DNA of 64,000 nt from Lachnospiraceae bacterium (GCA_029338675.1 JAQYAV010000038.1:1-64000), one strand, 5' to 3'; numbered from the stretch's first letter, positions 24,655 through 34,466 are shown. The notes: generated by a model not told the origin, from the sequence alone. A program made the numbers and translations.

Positions 24655-26307
24655 ATGAGCTATGTATTTGGAATTGATTTAGGAACTACATATTCGTGTA
24701 TATCTTATATTGATGAATATGGAAAGGCAACTGTATTAAAAAATAGTGACGGAGATTTGACAACTCCATCTGTTGTTATGGTGGAATCAGAAAGCAATAT
24801 TGTTGTTGGTATGGAAGCTAAAAGATCACTTGAGGTTGAGCCTGATAAAACTGTTCAGTTTATTAAGAGAAAAATGGGTAAAGAGAAAGATACAGTAGTT
24901 TTAAATGGAACAACTTATCATGCACCAGAGATATCTTCAATGATATTAAAGAAGCTTGTAAAGGATGCCAATGATGAATTAAAGCAGGTTGGTGTTATTA
25001 AAGATGGAGAGGAAATAAAGGATGTTGTTATTACTTGTCCAGCTTATTTTGGAGTAAATGAGCGTCATGCCACAAAGACTGCAGGTGAATTAGCTGGACT
25101 TAATGTGCTTAATATAATAAATGAGCCTACAGCTGCAGCCATTAGCTATGGTGTTTCAGGTGGAGATAAAAAAGAAACTGTACTTGTATATGATTTAGGT
25201 GGTGGTACCTTCGATATAACAGTAATGGATATTAATAAAGGAAATATTTCTGTTGTATGTACAGGTGGTGATGACCAGTTAGGTGGTAAGGACTGGGATG
25301 AGTGTTTGATGGATTATGTATGTGAGAGGTACGAAGCTGAATATGGAGAGGATTTAACAGAGGATCCTGAAACAATTTCAGCATTATATGTAGATGTTGA
25401 AACTTGGAAGAAGGCTTTAACAGCGAGAGAAAAGGTTAACATATCAGTAAACGGTCCAGCAGGAAGATTAAGAGAAGAATTAACTAGAGAAAAGTATGAT
25501 GAGCTCACAGAGGGCTTACTTAATCGAACTAAGAATTTGCTTGATAGCAGTCTTATTGCTGCAAAGGAAAAGGGATGTTTATTAAGCAATATAGATAAAT
25601 TTTTGTTAGTAGGCGGATCTTCTAAGATGCCACAGGTAGCTAATATGATACAACGAGATTATGGTATTACTGCTGTTTTATCTGATCCAGATGAAGCTGT
25701 AGCTAAGGGTGCAGCTATATATGCAAGCAATGAAAAAGCATTTAATGATTTTGTAGAGCAGGAAGCGGCAAAAGTAGGTAAAACAGCTGAGGAACTTAAG
25801 GAGGAAAATATTGGTAATAAAGTTCTTGAGCAAAAATATCTTATGTCAGGAAATAGTGGATCTAGGGATGTGATGATTAATATAACTAATGTACTATCAA
25901 GAACATATGGTATAGCTGTGTTACATGGTAATGAATTGGTAATAGAAAATATGCTTATGATAAATGATAAATTGCCAGCATCAAAATTTGATACATACGG
26001 AACCTCTGTCGATAATCAAGATGGTTTATCATTAAAGTTATTTGAAAGCAGAAGTACAGAGCGTGTAATGAAAATAGAAGATAGAAAACCTATAACTGAT
26101 TTTAAAATGAGTTTTACAAGGGCAGTACCTAAGGGAACAGCTGTAAATGTAACTTTAAGTCTAGATAATTCAGGAACTATACATGTGGTTGCTGAGGAGA
26201 TGTTATATCATTCAAAGCTAGATACAACATTTAAATTGTCAAATCAAATGTCTGATACTGAGTTGAGCGAAGCTGTACAGAGAATGTCTACTGCCAACAT
26301 TGAATAG
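24655..26307 (+). CDS. divergent Hsp70-family chaperone
   Basis: A 550-residue Hsp70. The nucleotide-binding domain (residues 1 to about 375) is complete: FGIDLGTTYS, NEPTAAAISYG, YDLGGGTFDITV and LVGGSSKMP. The substrate-binding part is unusual. The interdomain linker, usually a DVLLLDVTPLSLG-type stretch, reads DVMINITNVLSRTYGI, a charged insert precedes it, and the helical lid after about residue 530 is almost absent. Canonical DnaK is about 610 residues. AAAAGGAG precedes the ATG. It follows a GrpE-like gene and precedes membrane proteins, an FHA protein and kinases, so a dedicated client role is likelier than general heat shock. Confidence 0.9.
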   Translation: MSYVFGIDLGTTYSCISYIDEYGKATVLKNSDGDLTTPSVVMVESESNIVVGMEAKRSLEVEPDKTVQFIKRKMGKEKDTVVLNGTTYHAPEISSMILKKLVKDANDELKQVGVIKDGEEIKDVVITCPAYFGVNERHATKTAGELAGLNVLNIINEPTAAAISYGVSGGDKKETVLVYDLGGGTFDITVMDINKGNISVVCTGGDDQLGGKDWDECLMDYVCERYEAEYGEDLTEDPETISALYVDVETWKKALTAREKVNISVNGPAGRLREELTREKYDELTEGLLNRTKNLLDSSLIAAKEKGCLLSNIDKFLLVGGSSKMPQVANMIQRDYGITAVLSDPDEAVAKGAAIYASNEKAFNDFVEQEAAKVGKTAEELKEENIGNKVLEQKYLMSGNSGSRDVMINITNVLSRTYGIAVLHGNELVIENMLMINDKLPASKFDTYGTSVDNQDGLSLKLFESRSTERVMKIEDRKPITDFKMSFTRAVPKGTAVNVTLSLDNSGTIHVVAEEMLYHSKLDTTFKLSNQMSDTELSEAVQRMSTANIE

Positions 26308-26337
26308 TAAATTGATGTATAAAAAAGGAGAATTATA

Positions 26338-26763
26338 ATGACAGTTTTCGTGATTTTTTGGTTGGCTATAATTACAGCTGTGTTCTTTTTATTAGCAGTA
26401 GCAGCTAGAGTTATAGTTTCAGCCCTTGATGCTGTTCTTGCAGTCGGTGGAATACTGATAATTGCTATGGTAGGTTCACTGATTGGTAGTGGTGTTATTG
26501 TGCTCTTTGTTAGTTTTGCAGGTATACTTTTTGAGCAGGGTATAGTTGCATTCATTATCGAAATAGGAATTTTGCTAGTTATTCTTGATTTAGGTGGTAT
26601 TTATATATTGGGAATAGCTGGTTTTTTCCTTGAAAAAGTATTTTCCATATTTGAAGAAGTTGTAGAATACATTGAATACGTGTTCGAGAGTTTAGGCAAT
26701 TTCTTTGAAGAAAAATATCAGCAATTGTTAGGTCTGATTGTGGCAAAGGTAGATAATATCTAA
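26338..26763 (+). CDS. small multi-span membrane protein
   Basis: A 141-residue, very hydrophobic protein with about four membrane segments (residues 3-25, 33-57, 60-82, 84-105) and an acidic amphipathic C-terminal helix (FEEVVEYIEYVFESLGNFFEE). The ribosome binding site AAAAAAGGAG is good, and it lies 30 bp after the Hsp70 gene. I recognise no family. Position between chaperone and kinases suggests a membrane partner of the locus. Confidence 0.7.
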   Translation: MTVFVIFWLAIITAVFFLLAVAARVIVSALDAVLAVGGILIIAMVGSLIGSGVIVLFVSFAGILFEQGIVAFIIEIGILLVILDLGGIYILGIAGFFLEKVFSIFEEVVEYIEYVFESLGNFFEEKYQQLLGLIVAKVDNI

Positions 26764-26787
26764 AGAAGATAGCGCGAGGAGAGAAAA

Positions 26788-28485
26788 ATGGCTGATATAC
26801 GAGAGATTATATTAAATAAATACAATATTGATATAGATAAGGAGAAAATTCTTAAGCTATATGGCATAGATAAGAAGGATATATCTGATGAAGAGTTAAC
26901 TTCGAAGATAGAAGCAACAGTTAAAAAGTGGAATATAAGTGTAAATGGTGCAAATGAAAAAAATGCTATTAGAGATAGCGAAAGGTTAAAAAATGCTGCC
27001 AAATACGAGGCAATTCTTAGAGACAAGTCTATAAGAAAGAATTTATTTGATTATTATAGTGGTTCTAAATCAGCAGAAAATCAGGATATTAACAGATCTG
27101 TTGATTTTGCCAGAGAGTATTTTTCTTTAGTTGCAACTACAAAGAAAATAAGAAATTCAGATATAGAATTCTTCTTTGATTACTATAAAGAAGAAAGAAA
27201 AAATCAAAAAGCAATTATGGATATGCTTTCTAAGGAATTAAAAATCCATGGAAATGCTGTTGGAGAAAAGGAGGACAATAACGAGGATGACAGTAATGAG
27301 GTTAAGAAGAAAAGTAACGTTATTGTTAATCTTTTTGAGAAAAAAACAATTATTAAAATAAAGACAGCAATTGATTCCTATAATGAAGCAAAGAAAAGTG
27401 AAGAGCTATGTAAAAGATATAATGGGCTAGGAAATAGCTTGTATGATTATTTGGAAATTAATGATGTATCTGATGCAGAATCATTTTCTAAATTAATGCA
27501 TAAAAGAGGACAAGAAATTTATGTGGACAGGTTGGATAGAGGTGCTGAGTATAATAGCTTAGTGGACTTGTTTAATATCTTTGAACAATTAGGTGGATAT
27601 CAGGATGTAAGTGATAATATACCTGAATTTAAATTATTAATTAAATATCCTAATTTAACTCCGTTTATGTTTGCTTTTGTAAATATGAAGAAGGAAACTT
27701 TAGAGGGAATAGTTGATATAGCATATAGGGAATATAAATTTCAGGGAGATAAGGATTTTATTCAAAACTATTATGAAATTATGTATGATAATTTTGGTAT
27801 CAGCAATAGTGGAATAAATTCCATTCTTAAAAAGGCACAAAAGAAAGCTAATACAAATAAAATTGTTGATAAGGTAGATAAAAAGGTAGGATATAATACT
27901 AATAATGCAAAATTACCGTTTGGGGTAAAACTTATACATGGCTTAATCTATTGGCCATTGTTTGTAATGTACTTTATATTCTATGTATTTAAGACATTTT
28001 TTAAATCAATAAAGCTATATGCTATTCCTGCTGCAATAGCTGCATTTATTGTTTCGAATAATATTTTTCCGAAATTTCTTGGATTCCATGATGATTATAG
28101 GATTTTTGCGAAGCTATTATCAAAAAAGCAATGGCTTGATGTAGTGTATGATATGGTAGATGCAGATCATTTAGGGAATGTTAGGATTGTATTATTATCT
28201 ATAGCTGTGCTTGGATTGGCATTTGTATTTTACATCGGACCAGCTATTGCTGCCTTTATTATGGTGTTTTTCTTTGCAGATGACTTTAATAAGCATTTTG
28301 ACTGGATTGGTTACGACAGAACTTTTAAGGGATTATTTGCGAAGATAAAAAATAATACAAGAGATGAATATTTTTCGGGAAGAAAAAACTTTGTTAAGAG
28401 GAAGATACCACAGATATTATTAAATGTACTGGGTGTTATTGTAATCGCTGCGATTATTATAATTATCAGTGTAAACTTTGCTTGA
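26788..28485 (+). CDS. unknown protein with soluble N-terminal and membrane C-terminal part, 565 aa
   Basis: The first 380 residues are charged, helical and soluble (Lys/Glu-rich, with DSNEVKKKSN as a likely linker). Four hydrophobic segments follow at about 388-413, 417-436, 467-495 and 541-563. No catalytic motif is recognisable. GCGAGGAG precedes the ATG, and the gap to the previous gene is 24 bp, so it belongs to the Hsp70 operon. A soluble domain anchored at the membrane would suit a sensor or assembly factor, but this is speculation. Confidence 0.7.
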   Translation: MADIREIILNKYNIDIDKEKILKLYGIDKKDISDEELTSKIEATVKKWNISVNGANEKNAIRDSERLKNAAKYEAILRDKSIRKNLFDYYSGSKSAENQDINRSVDFAREYFSLVATTKKIRNSDIEFFFDYYKEERKNQKAIMDMLSKELKIHGNAVGEKEDNNEDDSNEVKKKSNVIVNLFEKKTIIKIKTAIDSYNEAKKSEELCKRYNGLGNSLYDYLEINDVSDAESFSKLMHKRGQEIYVDRLDRGAEYNSLVDLFNIFEQLGGYQDVSDNIPEFKLLIKYPNLTPFMFAFVNMKKETLEGIVDIAYREYKFQGDKDFIQNYYEIMYDNFGISNSGINSILKKAQKKANTNKIVDKVDKKVGYNTNNAKLPFGVKLIHGLIYWPLFVMYFIFYVFKTFFKSIKLYAIPAAIAAFIVSNNIFPKFLGFHDDYRIFAKLLSKKQWLDVVYDMVDADHLGNVRIVLLSIAVLGLAFVFYIGPAIAAFIMVFFFADDFNKHFDWIGYDRTFKGLFAKIKNNTRDEYFSGRKNFVKRKIPQILLNVLGVIVIAAIIIIISVNFA

Positions 28486-28580
28486 AAAATACATTAGATA
28501 TTTTGTGTAATATAAGTTCATAAACAAGCGCTTGTTAAATATTTAAAAATAATAATTGTATAACAAAGGAGAATAATAAT

Positions 28581-28910
28581 ATGAACAGATTTTTAATAGC
28601 AAAGGTAATTGGATTAGTATCAACAATATGCTCAGTGATTGGATATTGGATGGAGTTTAAAGATACTGGTAATGAAAGTGTGGAGACTATACTGATTTCG
28701 GTAGGTTTATTATTAGCATTCGTAGCTTACATATTCGCTGGTTTGGTAACTGCCATAAAGATGGCCTTAGGCATAGCTAAGTGGGGATTTGTTTCAAGTA
28801 CATTTCCTATGTGTTTATTTTGGGGAATGTTAACTTTTGCTTTTGCATTAGCAGTATTATTTATATTACCTATTATCCCTATTATGAAGGCTGAAAAAGA
28901 ATATGCATAG
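28581..28910 (+). CDS. small membrane protein, 109 aa
   Basis: Three predicted membrane segments (about residues 7-23, 33-58 and 68-100) in an otherwise short protein; no recognisable family. AAAGGAG lies at good distance from the ATG. It is 95 bp after the previous gene and 111 bp before the HTH-like gene, all on the same strand. Confidence 0.7.
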   Translation: MNRFLIAKVIGLVSTICSVIGYWMEFKDTGNESVETILISVGLLLAFVAYIFAGLVTAIKMALGIAKWGFVSSTFPMCLFWGMLTFAFALAVLFILPIIPIMKAEKEYA

Positions 28911-29021
28911 AGATAAGTTTGCATATAAAAAAGAGTTTTAACCTATTATTAGATAAGATATAATAAAGTCAATATAAATAATAAAATAACATAATAATTA
29001 TATCATAAGGAGAAACTTACA

Positions 29022-30041
29022 TTGGAAACACAAAAGAGAAATAGTTTAGAAACAATTTATATAAAAGATGAGATATCCAGATGTGAAGATATAGAAGAAT
29101 TTAAAACAAAGATTTTTCCGCTTATGGTTAATCAACAGGAAGAGTGGGAGAAAAAAATAAAAGAGATTATTAAAATCAATGGATATACAAAGTCAAAATT
29201 TGCTGAATTATGTAAGGTAAGCAGAGTATCAGTAGATAAATGGTGTAAGGGTTCCATTCCTAAGAGTAGGGAAACTTTTTTAAGAATTGGTATGGCAGCA
29301 CACTATGATTTAGAGCATATGAATCAGCTGCTTATGCGTTATGGTCAGTATCCAGCACTTTATTCAAAGAGCTTAGAAGACTGTATTTGCATATTTGTTA
29401 TAAACAAAAACTATGGAAATGAAACTATTGATAAGTATGATTATATTCTGAATAAAATAAAAGAGACAATTATAAGGAGTGATGATGGTGATACTGAGAA
29501 TCTTACTACTAGTAAGTTTGATGTAAAGCTATCCGAGGTTCAAAACGAGGATGAATTAGAACAGTTTATCACTGATAATAATGCTATTTTTACAATGTCA
29601 TATCATAAGTTTTATACTTATGTGAAGATGTGCATAGAAGCCAATTATGGTGTCACTAATGGTAATGTTTTTGAATTAGCAGAGAGCCAGGAATGGTCGT
29701 CATCCTTAAGGCAGTGTGTGTCTGCAATTAATCAAAAGAAATGGTATCCTACAAGAAATAAAATTATTTCACTTGGATTACATCTTAGTATGGATCATGA
29801 GCAGATTGATAAAATGCTTCAATTAGCGCATATGGAACCATTATGTGCCAAGAATATATTTGAAAGTGTTATAATGTTTATATTAGAGGATGCTAGCTTG
29901 AACAATGTACTTGATGAGTCATCTGATGATTATGATCCAGATGAGTTGCTTAGATATGCTAGACACATACTTGAAGAATTAGATATTCCGGAGGTTGAAT
30001 CTTTTATTTCAGAATTGCCGGAGATTGATGATGAATGGTAG
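29022..30041 (+). CDS. two-domain HTH-like regulatory protein
   Basis: A 339-residue soluble protein made of two related halves. The first has a helix-turn-helix of XRE type (GYTKSKFAELCKVSRVSVDKW) followed by a helical repeat (LEHMNQLLMRYGQYPAL). The second, from about residue 200, repeats the layout (KWYPTRNKIISLGLHLSMD, then QIDKMLQLAHMEPL) without an obvious recognition helix. Its 3' end overlaps the start of the FHA gene by 11 nt. The start codon is TTG, supported by AAGGAGA upstream. It could be a DNA-binding regulator, or a scaffold phosphorylated by the kinases next door. Confidence 0.65.
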   Translation: METQKRNSLETIYIKDEISRCEDIEEFKTKIFPLMVNQQEEWEKKIKEIIKINGYTKSKFAELCKVSRVSVDKWCKGSIPKSRETFLRIGMAAHYDLEHMNQLLMRYGQYPALYSKSLEDCICIFVINKNYGNETIDKYDYILNKIKETIIRSDDGDTENLTTSKFDVKLSEVQNEDELEQFITDNNAIFTMSYHKFYTYVKMCIEANYGVTNGNVFELAESQEWSSSLRQCVSAINQKKWYPTRNKIISLGLHLSMDHEQIDKMLQLAHMEPLCAKNIFESVIMFILEDASLNNVLDESSDDYDPDELLRYARHILEELDIPEVESFISELPEIDDEW

Positions 30042-30585
30042 AATAATGAATAATTTGATTGTAATAGAAAACGGTATGCTTAGTACATATCAGCTTGATG
30101 ATAAGAATGTATGGGAAGTTGGAAGAACCTGTAAGGATAATGTTCCTGATATAAAATTCCATTCTTCTACAGTAAGTAGGAAGCATGGAAGATTCCAGAA
30201 TATGGATGGAGTATGGTTCTATATTGATGGTAATGGAAAAAATGGTACCGTTTATAATGACAAAAAAATCAAAAGGGGAATACGTGGAAGAGTAAAGCCT
30301 ATAGCATTAAATGATGGAGATGTATTTGTATTTGGTGGTGGTGAGGAAGCTATCATTAATTCAAAGACTATATGGGCAATGTTTTCAAAGTATTCTTATG
30401 GTGATGAATGGCGAGTTGCAGATACAAAGGGGATGTCAAAGCTTACACTCTTTGATGGAAACAACGCTAATGTGTTCATCAACCCTGCTAAGGGAATGAT
30501 TGTTAAACTAGACAGTGGAATAGCAATCTATATGGGAGATATTACGTATCTTTCAGGTAAGCTTACAATAATGGATAATAACTAA
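30031..30585 (+). CDS. FHA-domain phosphothreonine-binding protein
   Basis: A 184-residue protein with an N-terminal forkhead-associated domain at about residues 25-110: the GR of EVGRTCKD, then HSSTVSRKHGRF and DGNGKNGTVYN, the residues that contact phosphothreonine. The C-terminal 70 residues form a beta-rich region of unknown type. ATG 30031 is favoured because CCGGAG sits seven bases upstream; ATG 30046 is an alternative. The start overlaps the upstream HTH-like gene and is followed 15 bp later by a Ser/Thr kinase, the natural source of its ligand. Confidence 0.88.
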   Translation: MNGRIMNNLIVIENGMLSTYQLDDKNVWEVGRTCKDNVPDIKFHSSTVSRKHGRFQNMDGVWFYIDGNGKNGTVYNDKKIKRGIRGRVKPIALNDGDVFVFGGGEEAIINSKTIWAMFSKYSYGDEWRVADTKGMSKLTLFDGNNANVFINPAKGMIVKLDSGIAIYMGDITYLSGKLTIMDNN

Positions 30586-30600
30586 TGTACGAGGTTATGT

Positions 30601-32526
30601 ATGTTGACTTTTGAAAAAACAACGGCAGAGAGTATTCTTTGCCGGTTAGACAAAATGGGAAAGCTTTTCCCAGAATTTGAAATGCATAAAGTAGATGAGA
30701 AGCCACAGCTATTAGGTAGAGGTGGTTTTTCTAGTGTATACGCAATGGTGCAAAAAAGTAACCATAGCAAGCATTATGTAATAAAGGTTATCGGCTTAGA
30801 GCGTCACGTCATGACTTCGGAACAGTTTTGGGATACTACAAGATATCAGAAAATACTAGCAGAAAAATGTAAGTATGTTTGTAGAATTCTTGATGCAAAG
30901 GAATTAGTAGTTAACTTAGATATTAATGGTCAGATATTAGAGACAACGGAGAATATAACTGAAGAATCTGAATCTGAAGGGGTTCATTTGCAGCTTATAC
31001 TTATGGAGCTTGTGGATGAGATTATCGTTAAAGATAAATATAAAAATGCAAGTATTATTAATGATAATTTGAAGAGCGAAGAGGGAGTGATTCAGTTTGC
31101 TCTCCAAATTGGACAGGCGCTTCAAATGGCTCACCAAAATAATATTTTGCACAGGGATATTAAATTAGAAAATATATTTTATGATAAATATGATAAATGC
31201 TTTAAGCTTGGTGATTTTGGAATTGCAAAATATTCCGAAGGTGGAAGTGCTGAAACTGTGGTCTATACAGATGGATATGGTGCGCCAGAGATAGAGAGAA
31301 GACTTAGTAAAAACTATAATGTTACAGCGGACATTTATTCATTTGGTATAACTCTTTATCTTTTGTTAAATGATTTGTGTTTTCCGTTTTCTAATGGATA
31401 TTATTCCGAGAAGGTGCAGTATAGTGATGAGTTGGCATTTCCAGCACCAAAGAAAGCTTCAGTAGGAATGAATAGAATTATTAGAAAGATGTGTGCTTAT
31501 AATCCTGAGGATAGATATCAGTCAATGACTGAGGTTATTATGGATTTAGTTGCATTAATGCAGGCTGATAATAATTCTTCTGATATAGAACTAGAGTATT
31601 TTGATATAGAAACTGAGACATATCGTGATTCTACTAAGGAATCGAAGAATAATACCTGGCGCAATTTGGCAGATGATATATCTGGTGATTTGGTTTCTAA
31701 TAGATGTGATTTATATGAAGATACTTCATATAAAGATGCCTCACATAAAAATGATTCTGGTTTAGAAAATATGACTAGGTATCAGCGCATTTTGGAAGAG
31801 AAAAAAATAAGTCGTGAGTATAATGAAAGTTGCATATTATTGGGGATTATTATTCCAATTTTGATGTATTTTTTTATTGGAAGTATTCATAGTGAGTCAG
31901 TAATAGTAAATGATTGGCGATTCTTTATTTTACCAATTATGTTTCTTATAGAGATTATATTTATAAAAATTAGAGATTTCCACATATTTTTTGGTTTTAT
32001 AGTGGTAGGATTAAGTGTATATTCTATACACTATGTAGGATTAACCTTGCCACATATATTAATGCTTGGGTGTTTGTTGACCGGAAGTCAGCTGCTTATT
32101 TTCTCTAGTTCAATAGCAACTACTTGCTGGATACTTGCGGTTATATTGAAGAAAAATTATGTTTTAGCGTTTTTTGATAAATATGATTTAAGTTGGATTT
32201 TTGCCATTATATTATTAGAAGTGATTTTTGAGTATTTGCTTTTACGAATTTATTATGGCATTGCAACTGAGTTAGAAGCATGTGTGAGTATTCTTATGAT
32301 GTATGGTATTTACTTGGCTATTTTTGTTTGCGGTATACTTTTATCGATAGTTAAGGGGTTGGGGTTTGCTATACCAAAGGCAATAAACGTTTTTCATTTA
32401 ATTGTAATGGGAATTATAGGTGAAGGAATTTATTGTTTAAAAAGTAATAGACTAAGTATTTATGCGTCTTATATACAAGATGTTTATGAAGATTACGAGG
32501 ACGATGATGAAATCAATTTGGACTAA
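30601..32526 (+). CDS. membrane-anchored Ser/Thr protein kinase 1
   Basis: A 641-residue protein with a eukaryotic-type kinase domain at about residues 35-325: glycine loop LGRGGFSSVY, Lys62 in VIKVIG, catalytic Asp186 in LHRDIKLEN, DFG in GDFGIAKYS, and GYGAPEIERR. All catalytic residues are present, so it should be active. A linker of 75 residues leads to about seven hydrophobic segments (about residues 410-620). There is no extracellular PASTA region. GAGGTTATGT precedes the ATG. The next kinase overlaps it by 20 nt. Confidence 0.92.
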   Translation: MLTFEKTTAESILCRLDKMGKLFPEFEMHKVDEKPQLLGRGGFSSVYAMVQKSNHSKHYVIKVIGLERHVMTSEQFWDTTRYQKILAEKCKYVCRILDAKELVVNLDINGQILETTENITEESESEGVHLQLILMELVDEIIVKDKYKNASIINDNLKSEEGVIQFALQIGQALQMAHQNNILHRDIKLENIFYDKYDKCFKLGDFGIAKYSEGGSAETVVYTDGYGAPEIERRLSKNYNVTADIYSFGITLYLLLNDLCFPFSNGYYSEKVQYSDELAFPAPKKASVGMNRIIRKMCAYNPEDRYQSMTEVIMDLVALMQADNNSSDIELEYFDIETETYRDSTKESKNNTWRNLADDISGDLVSNRCDLYEDTSYKDASHKNDSGLENMTRYQRILEEKKISREYNESCILLGIIIPILMYFFIGSIHSESVIVNDWRFFILPIMFLIEIIFIKIRDFHIFFGFIVVGLSVYSIHYVGLTLPHILMLGCLLTGSQLLIFSSSIATTCWILAVILKKNYVLAFFDKYDLSWIFAIILLEVIFEYLLLRIYYGIATELEACVSILMMYGIYLAIFVCGILLSIVKGLGFAIPKAINVFHLIVMGIIGEGIYCLKSNRLSIYASYIQDVYEDYEDDDEINLD

Positions 32527-34270
32527 TGATGAAATAAATCATATTCTTGTACAATTGAATAAGCTTGAACTTCCTTTTGTAAGGTATTGCTTTTTTGAAG
32601 GAGACAGTGGCTTTTCTATTCTTGGAAGTGGTGGGTATGCCAATGTTTATGCGGCCAGTGAAAGATATTATAGTAATAATGATTATGCAATTAAAGTGAT
32701 AGGTTTTGGCAATAAGAATGTTGACTCGGAGGAGTTTTTTAAATCTGTCAGTATACAAAAGGAACTTGGCAGATACAATCCTAATGTGGTTAAACTATAT
32801 GATTACTGCGAACTGAAACTTTTACTTGATAATAACAATAATATTATAGAGGTAGAACGTAAAAAAAAGGATTTTGTAGAAAAAATAGCTGTGGTTGATG
32901 AAGCAAAGGAAGGTAATATTTTAGTTCTTCAGTTTGTTGTTATGGAAAAATTAGAGCCAGTTATAACTAGAGATGGCTCTATGAAATTTAGACTTTTTCC
33001 TATGTGGCTAGAGCAGCCAGAAAGCCTTGAAAAATATATAGACGAAATATATAAAATATCATTAGATATAGGTAAAGCATTACTTGTTGCTCATAAAAGA
33101 AATCTTCTTCATAGAGATGTTAAACTTGAAAATGTTTTTTATGATACTAAGAATAAATGCTATAAGCTAGGAGATTTTGGTATTGCTGTTGTAACAGATG
33201 ATGGAATGGCAAGCACCATAGCATTTACTAATGGATACGGTGCGCCAGAGGTGGTTAGTTCTAAGGACGACAAGTATGATAATACAGCAGATATCTATTC
33301 CCTTGGTATGCTTATGTATCTTTTACTAAATAATCTACATTTCCCGTCATCTAATAGTTATGTTGCCAATTCAAAGCTTCAGTATAGTCAGGGGTATGTG
33401 CTACCTAAGCCTGCAAATGATTGTGAAGAATTGTATGAAATTATTACATATATGTGTGCTTTTAATCCTGATGACCGTTATCAAGTTATCGAGGACATGA
33501 TCGAGGATTTATCTGTGATTAAGTATGGAGAAAGCGTAGTATTTAAGATAAGACATAACAATTTGACATTAACAATTGGAAGTTTATTATTGTTGTTTGG
33601 AATAGTTAGCTTCTTTTTTAATTTTATGCCAGAAATAGTACCTGGCTATCGAATGAAGTTTGATATATGGAGTTTTATTTTGTTTGGCTTTGGATTATAT
33701 GCAGCTAATCTTATGCGGTACCAAGGAAGTTCAGAGGCCTTTGATGTCGTGGTTACATTTATAGGTTTGGTATATATAATTACAACAGGTTTTACGATGT
33801 GGAAGTTGGCTCTCTTCATAGTTTTAATGGTGTTCAGCTATCCGTCATTTATATGTAGTGCACTTGGAATTATTATAGTAAAGCTGATTTATACAGTAAT
33901 GCCAGGAGATAGTGAAGCATTTTTGTTAAGTTTATCTCAGTATAGGTGGATTACTGCATTATGTATTACTATTAGTAGCGCATTTTTATATCAGTATTCT
34001 TTGATAAAGGGTGTTGATACTACAGCTATCAGGCTTTATCTTGAAAAGAATAAACACTGGTATATGTCTGCATTTGTTCATGCAGGCCTGCTATTGGTTG
34101 GATTAATAGAAAGAAGTGGAGTTCATTTAAATAAACTACCACTAATGAATAGGGAAGTTTCAGCGTTAATATTGTCTTGTGATTTTGTTAAGGTTGGTTT
34201 AATAGGATTTTTATTTTCTGTGGTATGGATTATTAGAGAAAAGGTACTTATAAGAACTATGACTAGGTAG
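32507..34270 (+). CDS. membrane-anchored Ser/Thr protein kinase 2
   Basis: A 587-residue paralogue of the preceding kinase. Its kinase domain has LGSGGYANVY, Lys63 in AIKVIG, Asp204 in LHRDVKLEN, GDFGIAVVT and GYGAPEVVSS, followed by about six to seven membrane segments in the last 220 residues. The best start is ATG 32507, with GAGG six bases upstream inside kinase 1, giving a 20-nt overlap and likely translational coupling. Its terminator at 34316 closes the GrpE-to-kinase run. The two kinases may phosphorylate each other or share the FHA protein. Confidence 0.92.
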   Translation: MKSIWTNDEINHILVQLNKLELPFVRYCFFEGDSGFSILGSGGYANVYAASERYYSNNDYAIKVIGFGNKNVDSEEFFKSVSIQKELGRYNPNVVKLYDYCELKLLLDNNNNIIEVERKKKDFVEKIAVVDEAKEGNILVLQFVVMEKLEPVITRDGSMKFRLFPMWLEQPESLEKYIDEIYKISLDIGKALLVAHKRNLLHRDVKLENVFYDTKNKCYKLGDFGIAVVTDDGMASTIAFTNGYGAPEVVSSKDDKYDNTADIYSLGMLMYLLLNNLHFPSSNSYVANSKLQYSQGYVLPKPANDCEELYEIITYMCAFNPDDRYQVIEDMIEDLSVIKYGESVVFKIRHNNLTLTIGSLLLLFGIVSFFFNFMPEIVPGYRMKFDIWSFILFGFGLYAANLMRYQGSSEAFDVVVTFIGLVYIITTGFTMWKLALFIVLMVFSYPSFICSALGIIIVKLIYTVMPGDSEAFLLSLSQYRWITALCITISSAFLYQYSLIKGVDTTAIRLYLEKNKHWYMSAFVHAGLLLVGLIERSGVHLNKLPLMNREVSALILSCDFVKVGLIGFLFSVVWIIREKVLIRTMTR

Positions 34271-34315
34271 GAAGTACAGATGTAGTCAAAATATATTATA
34301 TAGAGAAGCTTTTTT

Positions 34316-34352
34316 GGAGATTATTATTTTTAGTTTATAATAATCTCCTTTT
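34316..34352 (+). terminator. terminator after kinase 2
   Basis: GGAGATTATTAT (34316-34327) pairs perfectly over 12 bp with ATAATAATCTCC (34337-34348), then TTTT. Confidence 0.9.
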
Positions 34353-34466
34353 GCATTTTTGTGTAAAGTTGAGGTGAAAAAATCTCTTTTTATATGAGGT
34401 AGAATAGGAACAGATAAAAAATAGAAGTTAGAAACAATTATTAACTGAATTTAGGAGGAAAATGAT

